Shown: positions 9,741 through 20,626 of the stretch, piece by piece
Layout: every line of letters starts with the position of its first letter
How positions within the stretch are numbered: position 1 is the stretch's first letter
NCBI RefSeq assembly: GCF_028768465.1
Contig: NZ_CP118225.1
Coordinates: 5,189,001 to 5,253,000 of the forward strand
DNA: 64,000 nucleotides
Direction: 5' to 3'
Source: Rhodopirellula sp. P2
GTDB lineage: Bacteria > Planctomycetota > Planctomycetia > Pirellulales > Pirellulaceae
The notes under the pieces: model-generated
Seen by the model: the letters and a program-made list of their open reading frames with translations, nothing else
Told to the model about the DNA's origin: nothing
Databases searched by the model: none
Translations under genes and position numbers: made by a program

Positions 9741-11431
9741 GAAACACCTGTCGCCGCTCCGCGGCTTGCCTGTCTTGGGGGACGCCCATCCGACCTCGGG
9801 TTGAAACCCGAGGCTGGCAACTGCCACCGCTCCGCGGTTGGATTCACCAAGGCTGCACGACAACCATTCCCGTCGAAAATCCACAGTCGCGGAGCGACGA
9901 AAGCCGGCAGCCTTGGGTTTCAACCCAAGGTCACCCACGCCCCAACACGTTCACCCAGTCGCGGAGCGACGACAGCCGTGAACACCTGTCGCCGCTCCGC
10001 GGCCTGCCTGTCTGGGGGGACGCCCATCCGACCTCGGGTTGAAACCCGAGGCTGGCAACTGCCACCGCTCCGCGGTTGGATTCACCAAGGCCACACGACA
10101 ACCATTCCCGTCGAAAATCCACAGTCGCGGAGCGACGACATCTGCGAACATCTGTCGCCGCTCCGCGGCTTGCCTGTCTTGGGGATCGCCCATCCGACCT
10201 CGGGTTGAAACCCGAGGCTGGCAACTGCCACCGCTCCGCGGTTGGATTCACCAAGGCTGCACGACAACCATTCCCGTCGAGAATGCAACAGTCGCGGAGC
10301 GACGAAAGCCGGCAGCCTTGGGTTTCCAACCCAAGGTCATCCACGCCCCAACACGCCCACCCAGTCGCGGAGCGACGGCAGCCGCGAACACCTGTCGCCG
10401 CTTCGCGGCTTGCCTGGCTTGGGGGACCCCAATCCGACCTCGGGTTGAAACCCGAGGCTGGCAACTGCCACCGCTCCGCGGTTGGATTCACCAAGGCTGC
10501 ACAAAAACCGCTCCCCTCGAGAATCCAACAGTCGCGGAGCGACGAAAGCCGGCAGCCTTGGGTTTCAACCCAAGGTCACCCACGCCCCAACACGTTCACC
10601 CAAGTCGCGGAGCGACGGCAGCCGCGAACACCTGTCGCCGCTTCGCGGCTTGCCTGTCTTGGGGGACGCCCATCCGACCTCGGGTTGAAACCCGAAGCTG
10701 ACAACTGCCACCGCTGCGCGGTTGGATTCACCCAGGCCGCACGAAAACCATTCCCGTCGAGAATGAAACAGTCGCGGAGCGACGAAAGCCGGCAGCCTTG
10801 GGTTTCAACCCAAGGTCACCCACGCCCCAACACGTTCACCCAAGTCGCGGAGCGACGACATCCGCGAACACCTGTCGCCGCTCCGCGGCTTGCCTGGCTC
10901 AGGGGACGCCCATCCGACCTCGGGTTGAAACCCGAGGCTGACAACTGTCACCGCTCCGCGGTTGGATTCACCCAGGCCGCACGAAAACCATTCCCGTCGA
11001 GAATGCAACAGTCGCGGAGCGACGAAAGCCGGCAGCCTTGGGTTTCAACCCAAGGTCACCCACGCCCCAACACGCCCACCCAGTCGCGGAGCGACGGCAG
11101 CCGCGAACACCTGTCGCCGCTCCGCGGCTTGCCTGGCTCAGGGGACGCCCATCCGACCTCGGGTTGAAACCCGAGGCTGACAACTGTCACCGCTCCGCGG
11201 TTGGAATCACCAAGGCTGCACGACAACTATTCCCGTCGAGGATCCACAGTCGCGGAGCGACGAAAGCCGGCAGCCTTGGGTTTCAACCACGTCCCAACAC
11301 GTTCACCCAAGTCGCGGAGCGACGACATCCGCGAACACCTGTCGCCGCTTCGCGGCTTGCCTGGCTCAGGGGACGCCCATCCGACCTCGGGTTGAAACCC
11401 AAGGCTGACAACTGCCACCGCTCCGCGGTTC
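9741..11431. repeat. Tandem array 1 of ~240-bp palindromic repeat (about 8 units)
   Basis: The palindrome CCTCGGGTTGAAACCCGAGG recurs at 9794, 10032, 10198, 10438, 10678, 10918, 11157 and (degenerate) 11385, giving a period of 238-240 bp with one 166-bp deleted unit. Each unit also carries CCTTGGGTTTCAACCCAAGG, with its flanks in the opposite orientation, so a unit is an inverted pair of half-units. The stems differ by a C-G to T-A pair change that keeps base pairing. GTCGCGGAGCGAC and CCGCTCCGCGG modules lie between. Many frames stay open because 240 is a multiple of three, but the peptides resemble nothing and I regard the array as non-coding. A second array of the same family starts at 17238. 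Confidence 0.93.
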
Positions 11432-11450
11432 TTTCACGCGACGCGTTCGC

Positions 11451-12269
11451 TCAGGTTCCGCGCCGGTTCCCGTACCAACGAATCTGCATCCGGTCGCAGT
11501 ACCGATAGCCACGCGATTCAGCCAACGGTTCCAACCAAGGCCGGGCGGCGTCAAGCTGCTCGACGGAGACTCCCTGTGGCATCAACCACACCAGGTCAGC
11601 GTCCACACCGAGTTGGCCGACCACTTCGTCAATCTCCGCCAGTTCTTCAGCGGAGTCCACGACAAACTTCACCTGGGTCGCTTCCGCCGACCGAATCAGC
11701 TGCTTCATCGTGGCGATCGGCAACCGACGTTCGCTGTGCAACTTTGCCCAACGAGGATGTTCTTTCGCGTCCGGGGTGCTGGCCCGCAATTTGGGGCTCA
11801 GCGACAACAAATCGCATGTCACGCCTGGATCAATCGTGCCGGCCGTTTCGATCGTGACGTGATTGCCGGCCAATCGCAGTTGATCAATCAGAGTCACGAT
11901 GCCTTTTGCAATCAGTGGTTCACCGCCCGTCAGGACGACATGGTTCACCTCCGTGTCGGCGACCAAGTGCAGCAACGACTGGGTGGTTTGTGGTGTGCCC
12001 TCGGGGTTCCAAGACGCGTAGGGCGTGTCGCAAAACCAGCACCGCAGATTGCATCCGCTGGTCCGGATGAAAACGCTGTTGGTGCCGGTCAATTGGCCTT
12101 CGCCTTGCCGACTGACAAAGGTTTCTGAAATCAACAGCGTTGACGTGAGCGCGCGAGGATCCCCGGGGGTTTCCGCCGAGTCCTCAGCGGGTAAAACATC
12201 GACTGATTGATCGACCGATTTCAAACGACACCGCGTTTCTAGAAGTGAACCAAACCACGTGAGCGACAC
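11451..12269 (-). CDS. queE: 7-carboxy-7-deazaguanine synthase (QueE)
   Basis: QueE is a radical SAM enzyme that converts 6-carboxy-tetrahydropterin to 7-carboxy-7-deazaguanine in queuosine biosynthesis. The radical SAM cysteines appear as CNLRCWFC (CxxxCxxC), preceded by [20 protein letters not shown] and followed by the TGGEP motif, all typical of QueE. From the longest start (12329) the product has 292 residues, about 60 more than usual at the N-terminus. A GTG at 12269 gives 272 residues and reduces the overlap with the divergent queF to 11 bp, so I prefer it; an even later start is possible. It sits head-to-head with queF, and the two form a queuosine module immediately after repeat array 1. 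Confidence 0.92.
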   Translation of the reverse strand: MSLTWFGSLLETRCRLKSVDQSVDVLPAEDSAETPGDPRALTSTLLISETFVSRQGEGQLTGTNSVFIRTSGCNLRCWFCDTPYASWNPEGTPQTTQSLLHLVADTEVNHVVLTGGEPLIAKGIVTLIDQLRLAGNHVTIETAGTIDPGVTCDLLSLSPKLRASTPDAKEHPRWAKLHSERRLPIATMKQLIRSAEATQVKFVVDSAEELAEIDEVVGQLGVDADLVWLMPQGVSVEQLDAARPWLEPLAESRGYRYCDRMQIRWYGNRRGT

Positions 12270-12624
12270 AGCCTCTTTCCGAGACACTCTCGAAGTTTTC
12301 GAAAACCCCGCCCCGACGCGAAATTTCACGATCGAGCATCATTGCCCGGAATTCACGTCAGTCTGTCCCAAAACGGGACAACCCGACTACGGAACGATCG
12401 TTTTCACGTACGTTCCCGATCGCGTCTGCGTGGAGTTGAAGAGCTTGAAAATGTACTTGCAAAAATTCCGCAACGAAGGAATTTTCTACGAGCAAATCAC
12501 CAACCGAATTCTGGACGACTTTGTCGCTGTCGTCCAGCCTCGCAAACTCACGGTGGAAAGCAAGTGGACGCCTCGCGGTGGCCTGAACAGCAACATCATC
12601 GTGACCTATCCCGACGAAGCCTGA
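12259..12624 (+). CDS. queF: NADPH-dependent 7-cyano-7-deazaguanine reductase (QueF)
   Basis: QueF reduces preQ0 to preQ1, the four-electron nitrile reduction of queuosine synthesis. At 121 residues it is the short, unimodular form. The catalytic cysteine is in [14 protein letters not shown] (C36, with D43), and the family signature ELKSLKMY follows around residue 57. The start is a GTG at 12259. Other queuosine genes (queC, queD, tgt) are not in the window. Expression is probably linked to the divergent queE through the shared, overlapping start region. A perfect palindrome GACTCAGGCCTGAGTC lies just after the stop codon, though without a T-run. Confidence 0.95.
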   Translation: MSDTASFRDTLEVFENPAPTRNFTIEHHCPEFTSVCPKTGQPDYGTIVFTYVPDRVCVELKSLKMYLQKFRNEGIFYEQITNRILDDFVAVVQPRKLTVESKWTPRGGLNSNIIVTYPDEA

Positions 12625-12714
12625 TCTGAGACTCAGGCCTGAGTCGAATCTTGGGCCTAACCTGGTCCACGGCTCTGTCCTCCCCCCCTTCTTCCCCCAA
12701 CCCCCGCCTGCGCT

Positions 12715-13722
12715 ATGCCCTCTGTCATCCTGTCTGGTTTCGCCGATGAATCGGCTTTTTCGAAAAAGGCCAACGAACAGTTCGCCGCACTCGCTGCGAT
12801 CGGACTGCAGCACTACTCGATCCGCTTCGTCGACGTCGGCAACGGCATCAAGAACGTGATGATGCTGGAACCAGCGGAGATCGAAATGCTCCGCGATCTG
12901 CACAAAGAGTACGGCATGTCGGTCAGCAGCATCGGCTCGCCGATCGGCAAGGTGAAACTACAGGACGTCGAAGACGGCACGTCGAACAAGTTCATCCCGT
13001 TTGAGAAATACCTCGCCGAAGATGTGCAAATCGCTTGCGATCGCGCCGAAGCATTCGACTGCAAACTGCTTCGCGGTTTCGCGTTTTACCACCCCAAGGG
13101 AACGGCACCGGAAGATCACATCGATCAAGTCTCCGACCAACTCGGTCAAATCGCGGAAGCCTGTGACAAACGAGGCCTGACGTTTGGCTTGGAAGTCGAA
13201 GCCAACTTGGTCGGCCAAACAGGCGACTTGCTCGCTGCGATCGCCGCCAAGGTCGACAACCCGGCGCTTGTCACGATCTTCGATGGTGCCAACATGGTGA
13301 TGCAGGGACTGAGCTCCGATCAGGTCTACGCCCAATACGAAGCGATGAAGCCATCGCTGGGTTGGTTGCACATCAAGGACTACAAAGACCCGTCATTGAA
13401 TGGACGCGTCGAGCATGTCGATGAAGAATCGGCCAGCCACTTTGTGCCAGCGGACCAAGGCGACAGCGCTCACGAGCGAATCTTCGAAGATCTGAAGACG
13501 TTCCTGCCAACGCTGGCCGATCGCATGTCCCGCCGCGGCGTCGAAGGCATCTACCTGGACCTCGAACCTCACGTTCGCGGCGGAGGCCAATTCGGCGGCT
13601 TCAGTGGTCCCGATGGATTTGGCATCGCCGCTCGCGGGTTGTGCCGCGTGCTCGACAAAGTCGGCATCGACTATCACCTGCGAACGTTCGAGGACCTGGA
13701 AGCCGCCAAGGCTCAGGGCTGA
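12715..13722 (+). CDS. Sugar phosphate isomerase/epimerase family protein (TIM barrel)
   Basis: This 335-residue protein belongs to the xylose isomerase-like TIM-barrel family (AP endonuclease 2 fold). Recognisable segments are the N-terminal LSGFADESAF, GLEVEANLVGQTGDLLAAIAA (a likely metal-binding glutamate), TIFDGANMV and GWLHIKDYKD, which place metal-binding Glu, Asp and His in the usual order. It has no signal peptide, unlike many planctomycete relatives, so it is probably cytoplasmic. The substrate cannot be told from the sequence. The ATG directly after a pyrimidine-rich stretch is the only good start. It stands alone between queF and the convergent glgB. Confidence 0.85.
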   Translation: MPSVILSGFADESAFSKKANEQFAALAAIGLQHYSIRFVDVGNGIKNVMMLEPAEIEMLRDLHKEYGMSVSSIGSPIGKVKLQDVEDGTSNKFIPFEKYLAEDVQIACDRAEAFDCKLLRGFAFYHPKGTAPEDHIDQVSDQLGQIAEACDKRGLTFGLEVEANLVGQTGDLLAAIAAKVDNPALVTIFDGANMVMQGLSSDQVYAQYEAMKPSLGWLHIKDYKDPSLNGRVEHVDEESASHFVPADQGDSAHERIFEDLKTFLPTLADRMSRRGVEGIYLDLEPHVRGGGQFGGFSGPDGFGIAARGLCRVLDKVGIDYHLRTFEDLEAAKAQG

Positions 13723-13882
13723 GCCAAGACCGGCGACAAAGTCTTCGTCGTCCAGAACGTCGCCACCCAATCCACGTAGAACGGGCACTCTTGCCCGTCT
13801 TCTCGTAGCGTGCTCGTCCCAAACGTCGGCCAAGAGTGGCCGACCTACATCCATGGTCTCAGCCGGTTGGCCGATCGCCGGC

Positions 13883-16093
13883 TTACGATTCCAGTCGCAG
13901 GATCGTCGTGCCCAGAGGTGGCAGCGTGACTTCGATGCTGTCCGGCCGAGCTTGGTACTCCACCCCGGTGGTGTGGCATCCGGGGTAGTTGCCCAGATTC
14001 GATCCGCCGTAGGCTTCGCCATCGCTGTTGAAAATCTCTTTCCAGAACCCCTTGGCTGGCACACCCACGCGATAATTCGGACGTGGAACGGGGGTGAAGT
14101 TGTTGCAAACCAAGATCGGCGCGTCGCCTTCGTTGCCCTTTCGCAGGTAGACCAACACGCTGTCTTCGGCGTTTTGGGCATCGACCCATTCGAAGCCTTC
14201 GTCGGTGAAGTCGTGGTAGTGCAGAGCCGGGTTCTCGATCACGATCTTGTTCAGGTCCGACACCAACTGCTGGACGCCTCGGTGCGTGTCGAAGTCCAAC
14301 AATTCCCACTGCGGCCCGTCGTCTTCATTCCACTCAGTCCATTGAGCGATCTCGCCGCCCATGAACAACAACTTCTTGCCAGGGTGCGTCCACATGTAAC
14401 TGTACAACAGTCGCAAGTTGGCGAACTTCTGCCACATGTCACCTGGCATTTGGCTGATCAACGAACCTTTGCCGTGCACCACTTCATCGTGCGACAGTGG
14501 CAACGTGAAGTTCTCGGTGAAGGCGTAGATCAGGCTGAACGTGAGCTCGTTCTGGTGGAACTTGCGGTGAATGGGTTCGTTCCGCATGTAGCTCAACGTG
14601 TCGTTCATCCAACCCATGTTCCACTTGTAGGTGAAACCGAGTCCGCCATCGTAGGTCGGCCGTGAGACACCGGGCCATGCCGTCGACTCTTCCGCCGCGG
14701 TGACCACGCCGGGGTAGTTCTCGTGCACGGCGACGTTGAAATCACGCAGGAAGTCAATCGCTTCCAAGTTTTCACGACCACCATAACGGTTGGGAATCCA
14801 CTCACCCGCTTCACGGCTGTAATCCAAGTACAACATCGATGCGACCGCGTCGACTCGCAGTCCATCAATGTGATACTTGTCCAACCAGAACAACGCGTTG
14901 GCGATCAAGAAGTTCTTCACTTCATTGCGACCGAAGTTGAAGATCATCGTGCCCCAATCAGGATGTTCCCCTTGCCGCGGGTCCGAATGCTCATACAGAG
15001 CCGAGCCATCGAATTGGCGGAGCCCGTGATCGTCTTTCGGGAAGTGAGCCGGGACCCAATCGATCAACACGCCGATCCCGTTTTGGTGCATGTGATCGAC
15101 GAAGAACATGAAGTCCTCGGGCGAACCGTGACGACTGGTCGGCGCGAAATACCCAACGCTTTGATAGCCCCATGATCCGGTGAAGGGGTGCTCGCTGATC
15201 GGCATCAATTCCACGTGGGTGAAATTCATGCGGCGGCAGTAGTCCACCAAGCGTTTCGCCAGATCACGATAGTCCAACCAACCGTGCGTTCGGCCAGGAC
15301 CTTTTTGCCAACTGCCCAAGTGGACTTCGTAGACATTCATCGGGGCGTGCATCGGGTCGAGTTCCGACCGCTGTTGCAACCAATCCGTATCGTTCCAGCT
15401 GTAGGTGCTGATGTCGGTGATGATGTTGGCAGTCAGCGGTGGCAACTCAGCGGCAAATGCCCAGGGGTCGCACTTGTCCATCCAGTGACCTTGCTCGGTC
15501 TGGACGCGGAATTTGTACTTCTGACCGACCGTCGCGCCGGGCAAGAACAATTCCCACATGCCGGTCGACTCGACCGGCTGGGCGACGTGACTGCGGCCGT
15601 CCCAGCCATTGAAATCGCCGACCACTTGTACCGAGCGAGCGTTGGGCGCCCAAACGGCAAAGTTCACGCCTTTGACGCCTTCGACTTCGCGAAGTTGCGC
15701 GCCCAGGCACTCGTACAGTTGATGGTGGCGGCCTTCACCGATCAGGTAGCGATCCAAATCGCTGAAGATACTGGGAACGGTGTAGGGAGAAGTCGTCTTC
15801 ATTTCTTTGCCGGTCTTGTCGATCATTTGCAGTCTGGACGTGGAGGGCTTGGAGATGGGCTCATCGCAGATCGCTTCGAAGAATCCGCCGGGATGCAGCC
15901 GTCGCATGGGACGCCGCAAACCGCTTGCCGAATCGATCAGCCACACGGACTCGGCATTGGGTTCCAACACGCGAACGGACGTGGCTTCTCTTCCCCGATA
16001 GTTGACAGGGTGACGGCCCAACAAACTACCCGGGTTCGCCACACTGCCATCAACGAGTGACTGAATGGTCGATAGTGAAAGCTGCGAATTCAT
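13883..16093 (-). CDS. glgB: 1,4-alpha-glucan branching enzyme (GlgB)
   Basis: GlgB transfers alpha-1,4 glucan segments to make alpha-1,6 branches in glycogen. The 736-residue length is normal for the long form. After an N-terminal carbohydrate-binding module (about residues 20-100) comes a CBM48 domain ([25 protein letters not shown]). The GH13 catalytic barrel then follows with the nucleophile in [18 protein letters not shown] (D415), the acid/base glutamate in TAAEEST (E468 or E469) and [15 protein letters not shown]. The C-terminal all-beta domain is complete. It lies 62 bp downstream of the RNase H-like gene on the same strand; other glg genes are not in the window. Confidence 0.97.
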   Translation of the reverse strand: MNSQLSLSTIQSLVDGSVANPGSLLGRHPVNYRGREATSVRVLEPNAESVWLIDSASGLRRPMRRLHPGGFFEAICDEPISKPSTSRLQMIDKTGKEMKTTSPYTVPSIFSDLDRYLIGEGRHHQLYECLGAQLREVEGVKGVNFAVWAPNARSVQVVGDFNGWDGRSHVAQPVESTGMWELFLPGATVGQKYKFRVQTEQGHWMDKCDPWAFAAELPPLTANIITDISTYSWNDTDWLQQRSELDPMHAPMNVYEVHLGSWQKGPGRTHGWLDYRDLAKRLVDYCRRMNFTHVELMPISEHPFTGSWGYQSVGYFAPTSRHGSPEDFMFFVDHMHQNGIGVLIDWVPAHFPKDDHGLRQFDGSALYEHSDPRQGEHPDWGTMIFNFGRNEVKNFLIANALFWLDKYHIDGLRVDAVASMLYLDYSREAGEWIPNRYGGRENLEAIDFLRDFNVAVHENYPGVVTAAEESTAWPGVSRPTYDGGLGFTYKWNMGWMNDTLSYMRNEPIHRKFHQNELTFSLIYAFTENFTLPLSHDEVVHGKGSLISQMPGDMWQKFANLRLLYSYMWTHPGKKLLFMGGEIAQWTEWNEDDGPQWELLDFDTHRGVQQLVSDLNKIVIENPALHYHDFTDEGFEWVDAQNAEDSVLVYLRKGNEGDAPILVCNNFTPVPRPNYRVGVPAKGFWKEIFNSDGEAYGGSNLGNYPGCHTTGVEYQARPDSIEVTLPPLGTTILRLES

Positions 16094-16155
16094 GGCTGAA
16101 CTACGAATGAATTGATTGAAAATGAGGTCAAAAAAGTAAGAAACACGCCTGAAAA

Positions 16156-16878
16156 TCAGGACGTTTTGATCGGATTGGAACGCTGAATCCCACCCGCAGA
16201 AACTGCGGTGCTCAGCAACCAGTCCCGCAGCCGGTCGTTGGCTGTGGGGACCACTTGGTGGGATTTTGGAGCCGGTGGGCCCGCGTGAGGCTGGTCGATT
16301 CGCGACCAGGGGTCATTCAGTTTGGTGGATGCACGAGCAGTCAACTCATTGACATCCGCCGCGGGGATCGCGCCATCGGGCGTGACCTGATCTGGCTTTC
16401 GACTGACCAACCGGGACGTCACCAAACAGGCTTGGACTTCGTGGATTCCCAAGGCATGGTCGACGCGTCGCCACAGGTCGGCGTGTTGGACCTCGACCCG
16501 GCGGCCAAAGTGATCCCACACGAAATCGCTGCGTCGCCATCGCGGCAACGAATCGGTGAGCGAACGAATCAAATATCGGTTGTGGCTGAGCAAAGTGATG
16601 CCGGACGGGCCGTCCATCGCTTCGAGCCCCCGAACCGCCGCCAACAACGACAAGCGATTCAAGTCTCCAAACTCTTGATCTTCCGCTTCCATCACGGGTC
16701 GTCCGTCAGAAGTCTCGATCACAAATTGCCAACGGCCATCGGTCAGCGATGTGCTGTCGGCGGAGACAACCAGCAAAAATGATCCGCGAGGTTTCGCGGG
16801 TGCCGGGTTGAAATCGGGATCGCCAAATTCAGACGTCATCGACGCGAATTCTTCGAGTGATTGCAAAGGATCCATCAT
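16156..16878 (-). CDS. RNase H-like fold protein, catalytic residues apparently lost
   Basis: The middle of this 240-residue protein (about 34-160 from the ATG at 16878) follows the RNase HI pattern. It has a first strand [12 protein letters not shown], then [17 protein letters not shown] matching the 'NRMELMAAI.AL' helix, then [14 protein letters not shown] matching 'V.L.TDSQYV', and [12 protein letters not shown] matching 'DLW..LD.'. The catalytic Glu (E48 of E. coli) is replaced by Ser77 and the Asp of TDS (D70) by His99, so nuclease activity is unlikely. The rest of the chain is Pro-rich and low complexity. An in-frame start at 16998 would add an Arg-rich, repeat-derived stretch. It is probably co-transcribed with glgB; its role is unknown. 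Confidence 0.72.
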   Translation of the reverse strand: MMDPLQSLEEFASMTSEFGDPDFNPAPAKPRGSFLLVVSADSTSLTDGRWQFVIETSDGRPVMEAEDQEFGDLNRLSLLAAVRGLEAMDGPSGITLLSHNRYLIRSLTDSLPRWRRSDFVWDHFGRRVEVQHADLWRRVDHALGIHEVQACLVTSRLVSRKPDQVTPDGAIPAADVNELTARASTKLNDPWSRIDQPHAGPPAPKSHQVVPTANDRLRDWLLSTAVSAGGIQRSNPIKTS

Positions 16879-17237
16879 GGTTGGGTTCGCCAGTGAGTTC
16901 GACGTGCTTTCAATGCGTGGTTGCGATCGGTCTGGCGGCGGCCCCTTGGGTCTCGCCCGGATCCTTGGACGAGAGGGCCGCCGCATCGCTACACGCATCG
17001 ATTGCTAGGGAGGGGAAAGCAAAGAGACGCGATCCATCGGTGCCAATCTCCAGGGGTTGCTCTAATCGGCTATCAAATGTTGCTGCGAGTTCAGCTTGCC
17101 GAAACTTCGAGGCAACCGCCTGGCGACAGAGAGTGCTTTCGTCCCGGCAGGCCTTCCCAGAAAAGCTTTCCTGCTCAAAAAGGTTTGCGCGACTTAACAG
17201 GCGAGCGCACAACCGTTGAAGTCAGCGCAACCGGCAC
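16879..17237. other. Intergenic region before repeat array 2
   Basis: No supported gene is seen. Overlapping ORFs of 85-120 codons on both strands have no recognisable domain and differ between frames. The last bases already show a diverged copy of the array module (AGTCGCAAAGCGACGA). Confidence 0.5.
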
Positions 17238-18403
17238 GCATCGCCAGTCGCAAAGCGACGAGACCCCACCAATCACAGCATGACGACAGCCGCGAACACC
17301 TGTCGCCGCTTCGCGGCTTGCCTGTCTCGGGGACGCCCATCCGACCTCGGGTTGAAACCCGAGGCTGACAACTGCCACCGCTCCGCGGTTGGATTCACCA
17401 AGGCTGCACAAAAACCACTTCCGCCGAGAATCCACAGTCGCGGAGCGACGAAAGCCGGCAGCCTTGGGTTTCAACCCAAGGTCACCCACGTCCCAACACG
17501 TTCACCCAAGTCGCGGAGCGACGGCATCCGCGAACATCTGTCGCCGCTCCGCGGCTTGCCTGTCTTGGGGATCGCCCATCCGACCTCGGGTTGAAACCCG
17601 AGGCTGGCAACTGTCACCGCTCCGCGGTTGGATTCACCGAGGCCGCACGAAAACCATTCCAGTCGAGAATCCAACAGTCGCGGAGCGACGAAAGCCGGCA
17701 GCCTTGGGTTTCAACCCAAGGTCACCCACGCCCCAACACGCCTAACAGTCGCGGAGCGACGACATCCGCGAACACCTGTCGCCGCATCGCGGCTTGCCTG
17801 TCTTGGGGATCGCCCATCCGACCTCGGGTTGAAACCCGAGGCTGACAACTGTCACCGCTCCGCGGTTGGATCCACCGAGGACGCACGAAAACCATTCCCG
17901 TCGAGAATCCAACAGTCGCGGAGCGACGAAAGCCGACAGCCTTGGGTTTCAACCCTAGGTCACCCACGCCCCGACACGCCTAACAGTCGCGGAGCGACGA
18001 CATCCGCGAACATCTGTCGCCGCTCCGCGGCTTGCCTGTCTTGGGGATCGCCCATCCGACCTCGGGTTGAAACCCGAGGCTGGCAACTGCCACCGCTCTG
18101 CGGTTGGATCCAACAAGGCAGCACGAAAACCATTCCCGTCGAAAATCCACAGTCGCGGAGCGACGAAAGCCGGCAGCCTTGGGTTTCAACCCAAGGTCAC
18201 CCACGTCCCAACACGTTCACCCAAGTCGCGGAGCGACGACATCGGATAACACCTGTCGCCGCTCCGCGGCTTGCCTGTCTTGGGGATCGCCCATCCGACC
18301 TCGGGTTGAAACCCGAGGCTGACAACTGTCACCGCTCCGCGGTTGGATCCACCGAGGACGCACGAAAACCATTTTCGTCGAGAATCCATCAGTCGCGGAG
18401 CGA
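17238..18403. repeat. Tandem array 2 of the ~240-bp palindromic repeat (5 units)
   Basis: The same family as array 1 and in the same orientation: CCTCGGGTTGAAACCCGAGG recurs at 17345, 17584, 17822, 18060 and 18299 (period 238-239 bp). It alternates with CCTTGGGTTTCAACCCAAGG in inverted half-units. One copy (around 17945) has a single stem mismatch (CCTTGGGTTTCAACCCTAGG). Units are roughly 90% or more alike by eye, both within this array and to array 1, which suggests recent expansion or gene conversion. The array ends just after the stop of the minus-strand coaX gene, so its transcript could read into it. Confidence 0.93.
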
Positions 18404-18449
18404 TTCAGCCAGCACGGGCGCACGAGGTGGGCGTCGTTGGGATGCCCGT

Positions 18450-19340
18450 CTACTCGTTCGGTTGCAGCAGATCCAGCAGAGCTTGCGCGACCAAGTGCGG
18501 TTCTTCCACCGCTCGGCATTCCGCGGGCAAAGCATCCACCAAGCATCCCGCGTCGCCACCGGTCACGACCAAGGTCGCCGCACCACCGTAGATTCGAAGC
18601 AATCGCTCCACGGCACCCGCAACGGACGAGAGCACGCCCAGTCGCATTGCCGCGACCGTGTCTCGGCCTGGTCCCTCAGGCATCTCGCGACATCGATGGG
18701 AAGCCCAATCGAGCTTGGGCAGAGCGTCCGTTCCCGCCGCCAGCGCTGCGGTCTGCATTTCCAATCCAGGCAAGATCGCTCCGCCACAGAACACGCCTTC
18801 TGCCGACACGAAATCCACTGTCACGGTGGTGCCCGCATCGACGATGATGACCGGTGCCGCATGCCGCCGGAAGGCAGCCTCCGCTCCCAACAACCGGTCG
18901 ATCCCTACTCGATCGGGATAGTTCACGTCGATGGTCATCGAGACATCTTGGTGAGTCACGAAACGCACGCGAATGCAATCGTAGAACGCTTCATCCAAAG
19001 CAGCTACCAAGGGCTCGGCTGACCCTCGATTCACGCTCGCAACACGCACGTCGTAGCAAACCGACTGGCAATCGCTCGACGCACGCTCGGCCAGCTTTGC
19101 CGCAAGCGTTCGCAGGTGCTCGACGCACTGCGTGATCCACTCTGGATCTCGCAACGAGATCGAACGCAGCTGTGGTCCACGGTCTTTGAGCGAGCCGGCC
19201 TCTTCGTCGGTGGGTGCTCCCTGAGTCACCACCTTGATCGCCGTGTTTCCGATATCGATTCCAACCCGCACCATCACGACATCGCACTGCGATTCGCTAG
19301 GTTGTGTGGGTTCGTTCGAAGAGGATGGTTCGTCTGTCAT
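18450..19340 (-). CDS. coaX: Type III pantothenate kinase (CoaX)
   Basis: CoaX phosphorylates pantothenate, the first step of coenzyme A synthesis, with an ASKHA-fold kinase that usually needs a monovalent cation. The phosphate-binding motif VRVGIDIGNTAIKV is near residue 25, the second ASKHA motif IIVDAGTTVTVDF near the middle, and GGAILPGLEMQTAAL plus LVVTGGDAGCL follow. The ATG at 19340 gives 296 residues and is preceded by an AGGA ribosome-binding site. An upstream frame start (19490) would overlap obg by more than 100 bp and is rejected. It begins 16 bp after the obg stop, so the two genes form an operon. Its 3' end runs towards repeat array 2. Confidence 0.94.
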   Translation of the reverse strand: MTDEPSSSNEPTQPSESQCDVVMVRVGIDIGNTAIKVVTQGAPTDEEAGSLKDRGPQLRSISLRDPEWITQCVEHLRTLAAKLAERASSDCQSVCYDVRVASVNRGSAEPLVAALDEAFYDCIRVRFVTHQDVSMTIDVNYPDRVGIDRLLGAEAAFRRHAAPVIIVDAGTTVTVDFVSAEGVFCGGAILPGLEMQTAALAAGTDALPKLDWASHRCREMPEGPGRDTVAAMRLGVLSSVAGAVERLLRIYGGAATLVVTGGDAGCLVDALPAECRAVEEPHLVAQALLDLLQPNE

Positions 19341-19356
19341 GTTCCTGCCGACGAGC

Positions 19357-20580
19357 TCAAGAAGGGCGGTCGCGACGTTCGCCGGGGACAACCTTCCCCG
19401 TGTCGGACAGCGTGGACGCACCTTGAATGTCCTGGGCTCGAATTTCGTCGGACAGACATTCCGTGGCAGCAGCCTTGTGAGGCGGAACACGACGTTCCTT
19501 TTTCGGCGTCGCCGGCGCGTCGTCCTGGCGGATCAGCGTGGGAGTGATTCCGGCTTCCATCATTTCTTGCCGACGCTTGGTGACTCGGCCCATGATTTCG
19601 CCGACCAATTCCTTCAGCCCGACATCGGTCGCGGCACTGATCGAACGCAGTTCCCGAGAATGATTGGCGGGATTTTCTTGGAAGTAGGCCTGAAGCTGCT
19701 CGCGGACTTCACCGTCCGGATCCAGTTCACACTTGGTCATCACCACCAATTCATCGCGGTCCGCAAGCGACTCATCGTATTGATGCAGTTCTTCGCGAAT
19801 CGCGACGTAGTTTTGAATGGGATCGCTACCATCGACCGGGGCGGGTTCGATCAGGTGCACCAGCAATCCGGCGCGTTCGACATGACGCAGGAACTCATGC
19901 CCCAATCCGATGCCCTCACTGGCGCCTTCAATCAACCCGGGGATGTCCGCCAGCACGAACGATGTTTCGGTGTCGACATCGACGATGCCGAGGTTGGGGT
20001 ACTTCGTTGTGAAGGGGTAATCCGCGATTTCTGGACGAGCACTGCTGATGCGTGAAAGCAGGGTGCTTTTACCAGCGTTGGGTTTTCCGATCAGGCCCAC
20101 GTCGGCGATCGACTTCAGTTCCATGATCACGTGTCGCACCTCGCCGGGCTCGCCCAACTCGCGAATTCGCGGGGCCTGATTCTGTGCCGTTTTGAAGCGT
20201 GCGTTCCCGTGGCCACCTTTGCCACCGCGACAGATCACGAATTCCTCACCGATTTGGGTCAGATCCTTGATCACGAACCCGTCTTTGGCGTCGATGATGC
20301 TGGTTCCACAGGGCACGTACAGCCGCATTTCACGGCCTTTTCGTCCGTGACGCAGGGCTCCCATCCCAAAGCCACCCTTTTCGGCCCGAAAGAACTTTCG
20401 GTTGGCAAATTGGGCCAGCGAGTTCACACCTAAGCGGGCTTCGAGGACGATGCTGGCCCCCCGGCCGCCGTTGCCGCCATCCGGCCCGCCTTTGGGGACG
20501 TACTTTTCCTTGCGAAAGCTCATGCAGCCATCGCCACCCTTGCCGGCCAAGAACTCAACTTCAACGCGATCAAAAAACAT
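19357..20580 (-). CDS. obg: GTPase Obg/CgtA
   Basis: Obg is a ribosome-associated GTPase involved in 50S assembly and stress control. The glycine-rich OBG fold ([25 protein letters not shown]) covers roughly residues 1-158. The G domain has the P-loop GKPNAGKST (165-173), TTKYP and the DIPGLIEGA switch II region. The G4 guanine-specificity motif reads MTKCELD where NKxD is usual. After the G domain an arginine/proline-rich tail of about 75 residues replaces the usual C-terminal domain. Total length is 407 residues. It heads an operon with coaX, downstream of a separate gap gene and its terminator. Confidence 0.96.
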   Translation of the reverse strand: MFFDRVEVEFLAGKGGDGCMSFRKEKYVPKGGPDGGNGGRGASIVLEARLGVNSLAQFANRKFFRAEKGGFGMGALRHGRKGREMRLYVPCGTSIIDAKDGFVIKDLTQIGEEFVICRGGKGGHGNARFKTAQNQAPRIRELGEPGEVRHVIMELKSIADVGLIGKPNAGKSTLLSRISSARPEIADYPFTTKYPNLGIVDVDTETSFVLADIPGLIEGASEGIGLGHEFLRHVERAGLLVHLIEPAPVDGSDPIQNYVAIREELHQYDESLADRDELVVMTKCELDPDGEVREQLQAYFQENPANHSRELRSISAATDVGLKELVGEIMGRVTKRRQEMMEAGITPTLIRQDDAPATPKKERRVPPHKAAATECLSDEIRAQDIQGASTLSDTGKVVPGERRDRPS

Positions 20581-20626
20581 TTGGAAAGCTTCTAGCTATT
20601 GGCTCCTAGCGTTTCGCTAGCAGCCG

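Noticed and set aside
10076-11167. 363-codon ORF through repeat array 1, and similar ones in other frames and in array 2
   Set aside because: They merely translate the 240-bp unit, whose length is a multiple of three; several frames are open at once and the peptide resembles no protein.
9741-11431. CRISPR array
   Set aside because: Repeats are ~240 bp with conserved 'spacers'; no short repeats with unique spacers and no cas genes.
16910-17212. Small ORFs before array 2
   Set aside because: No motif, no ribosome-binding site and conflicting frames on both strands.
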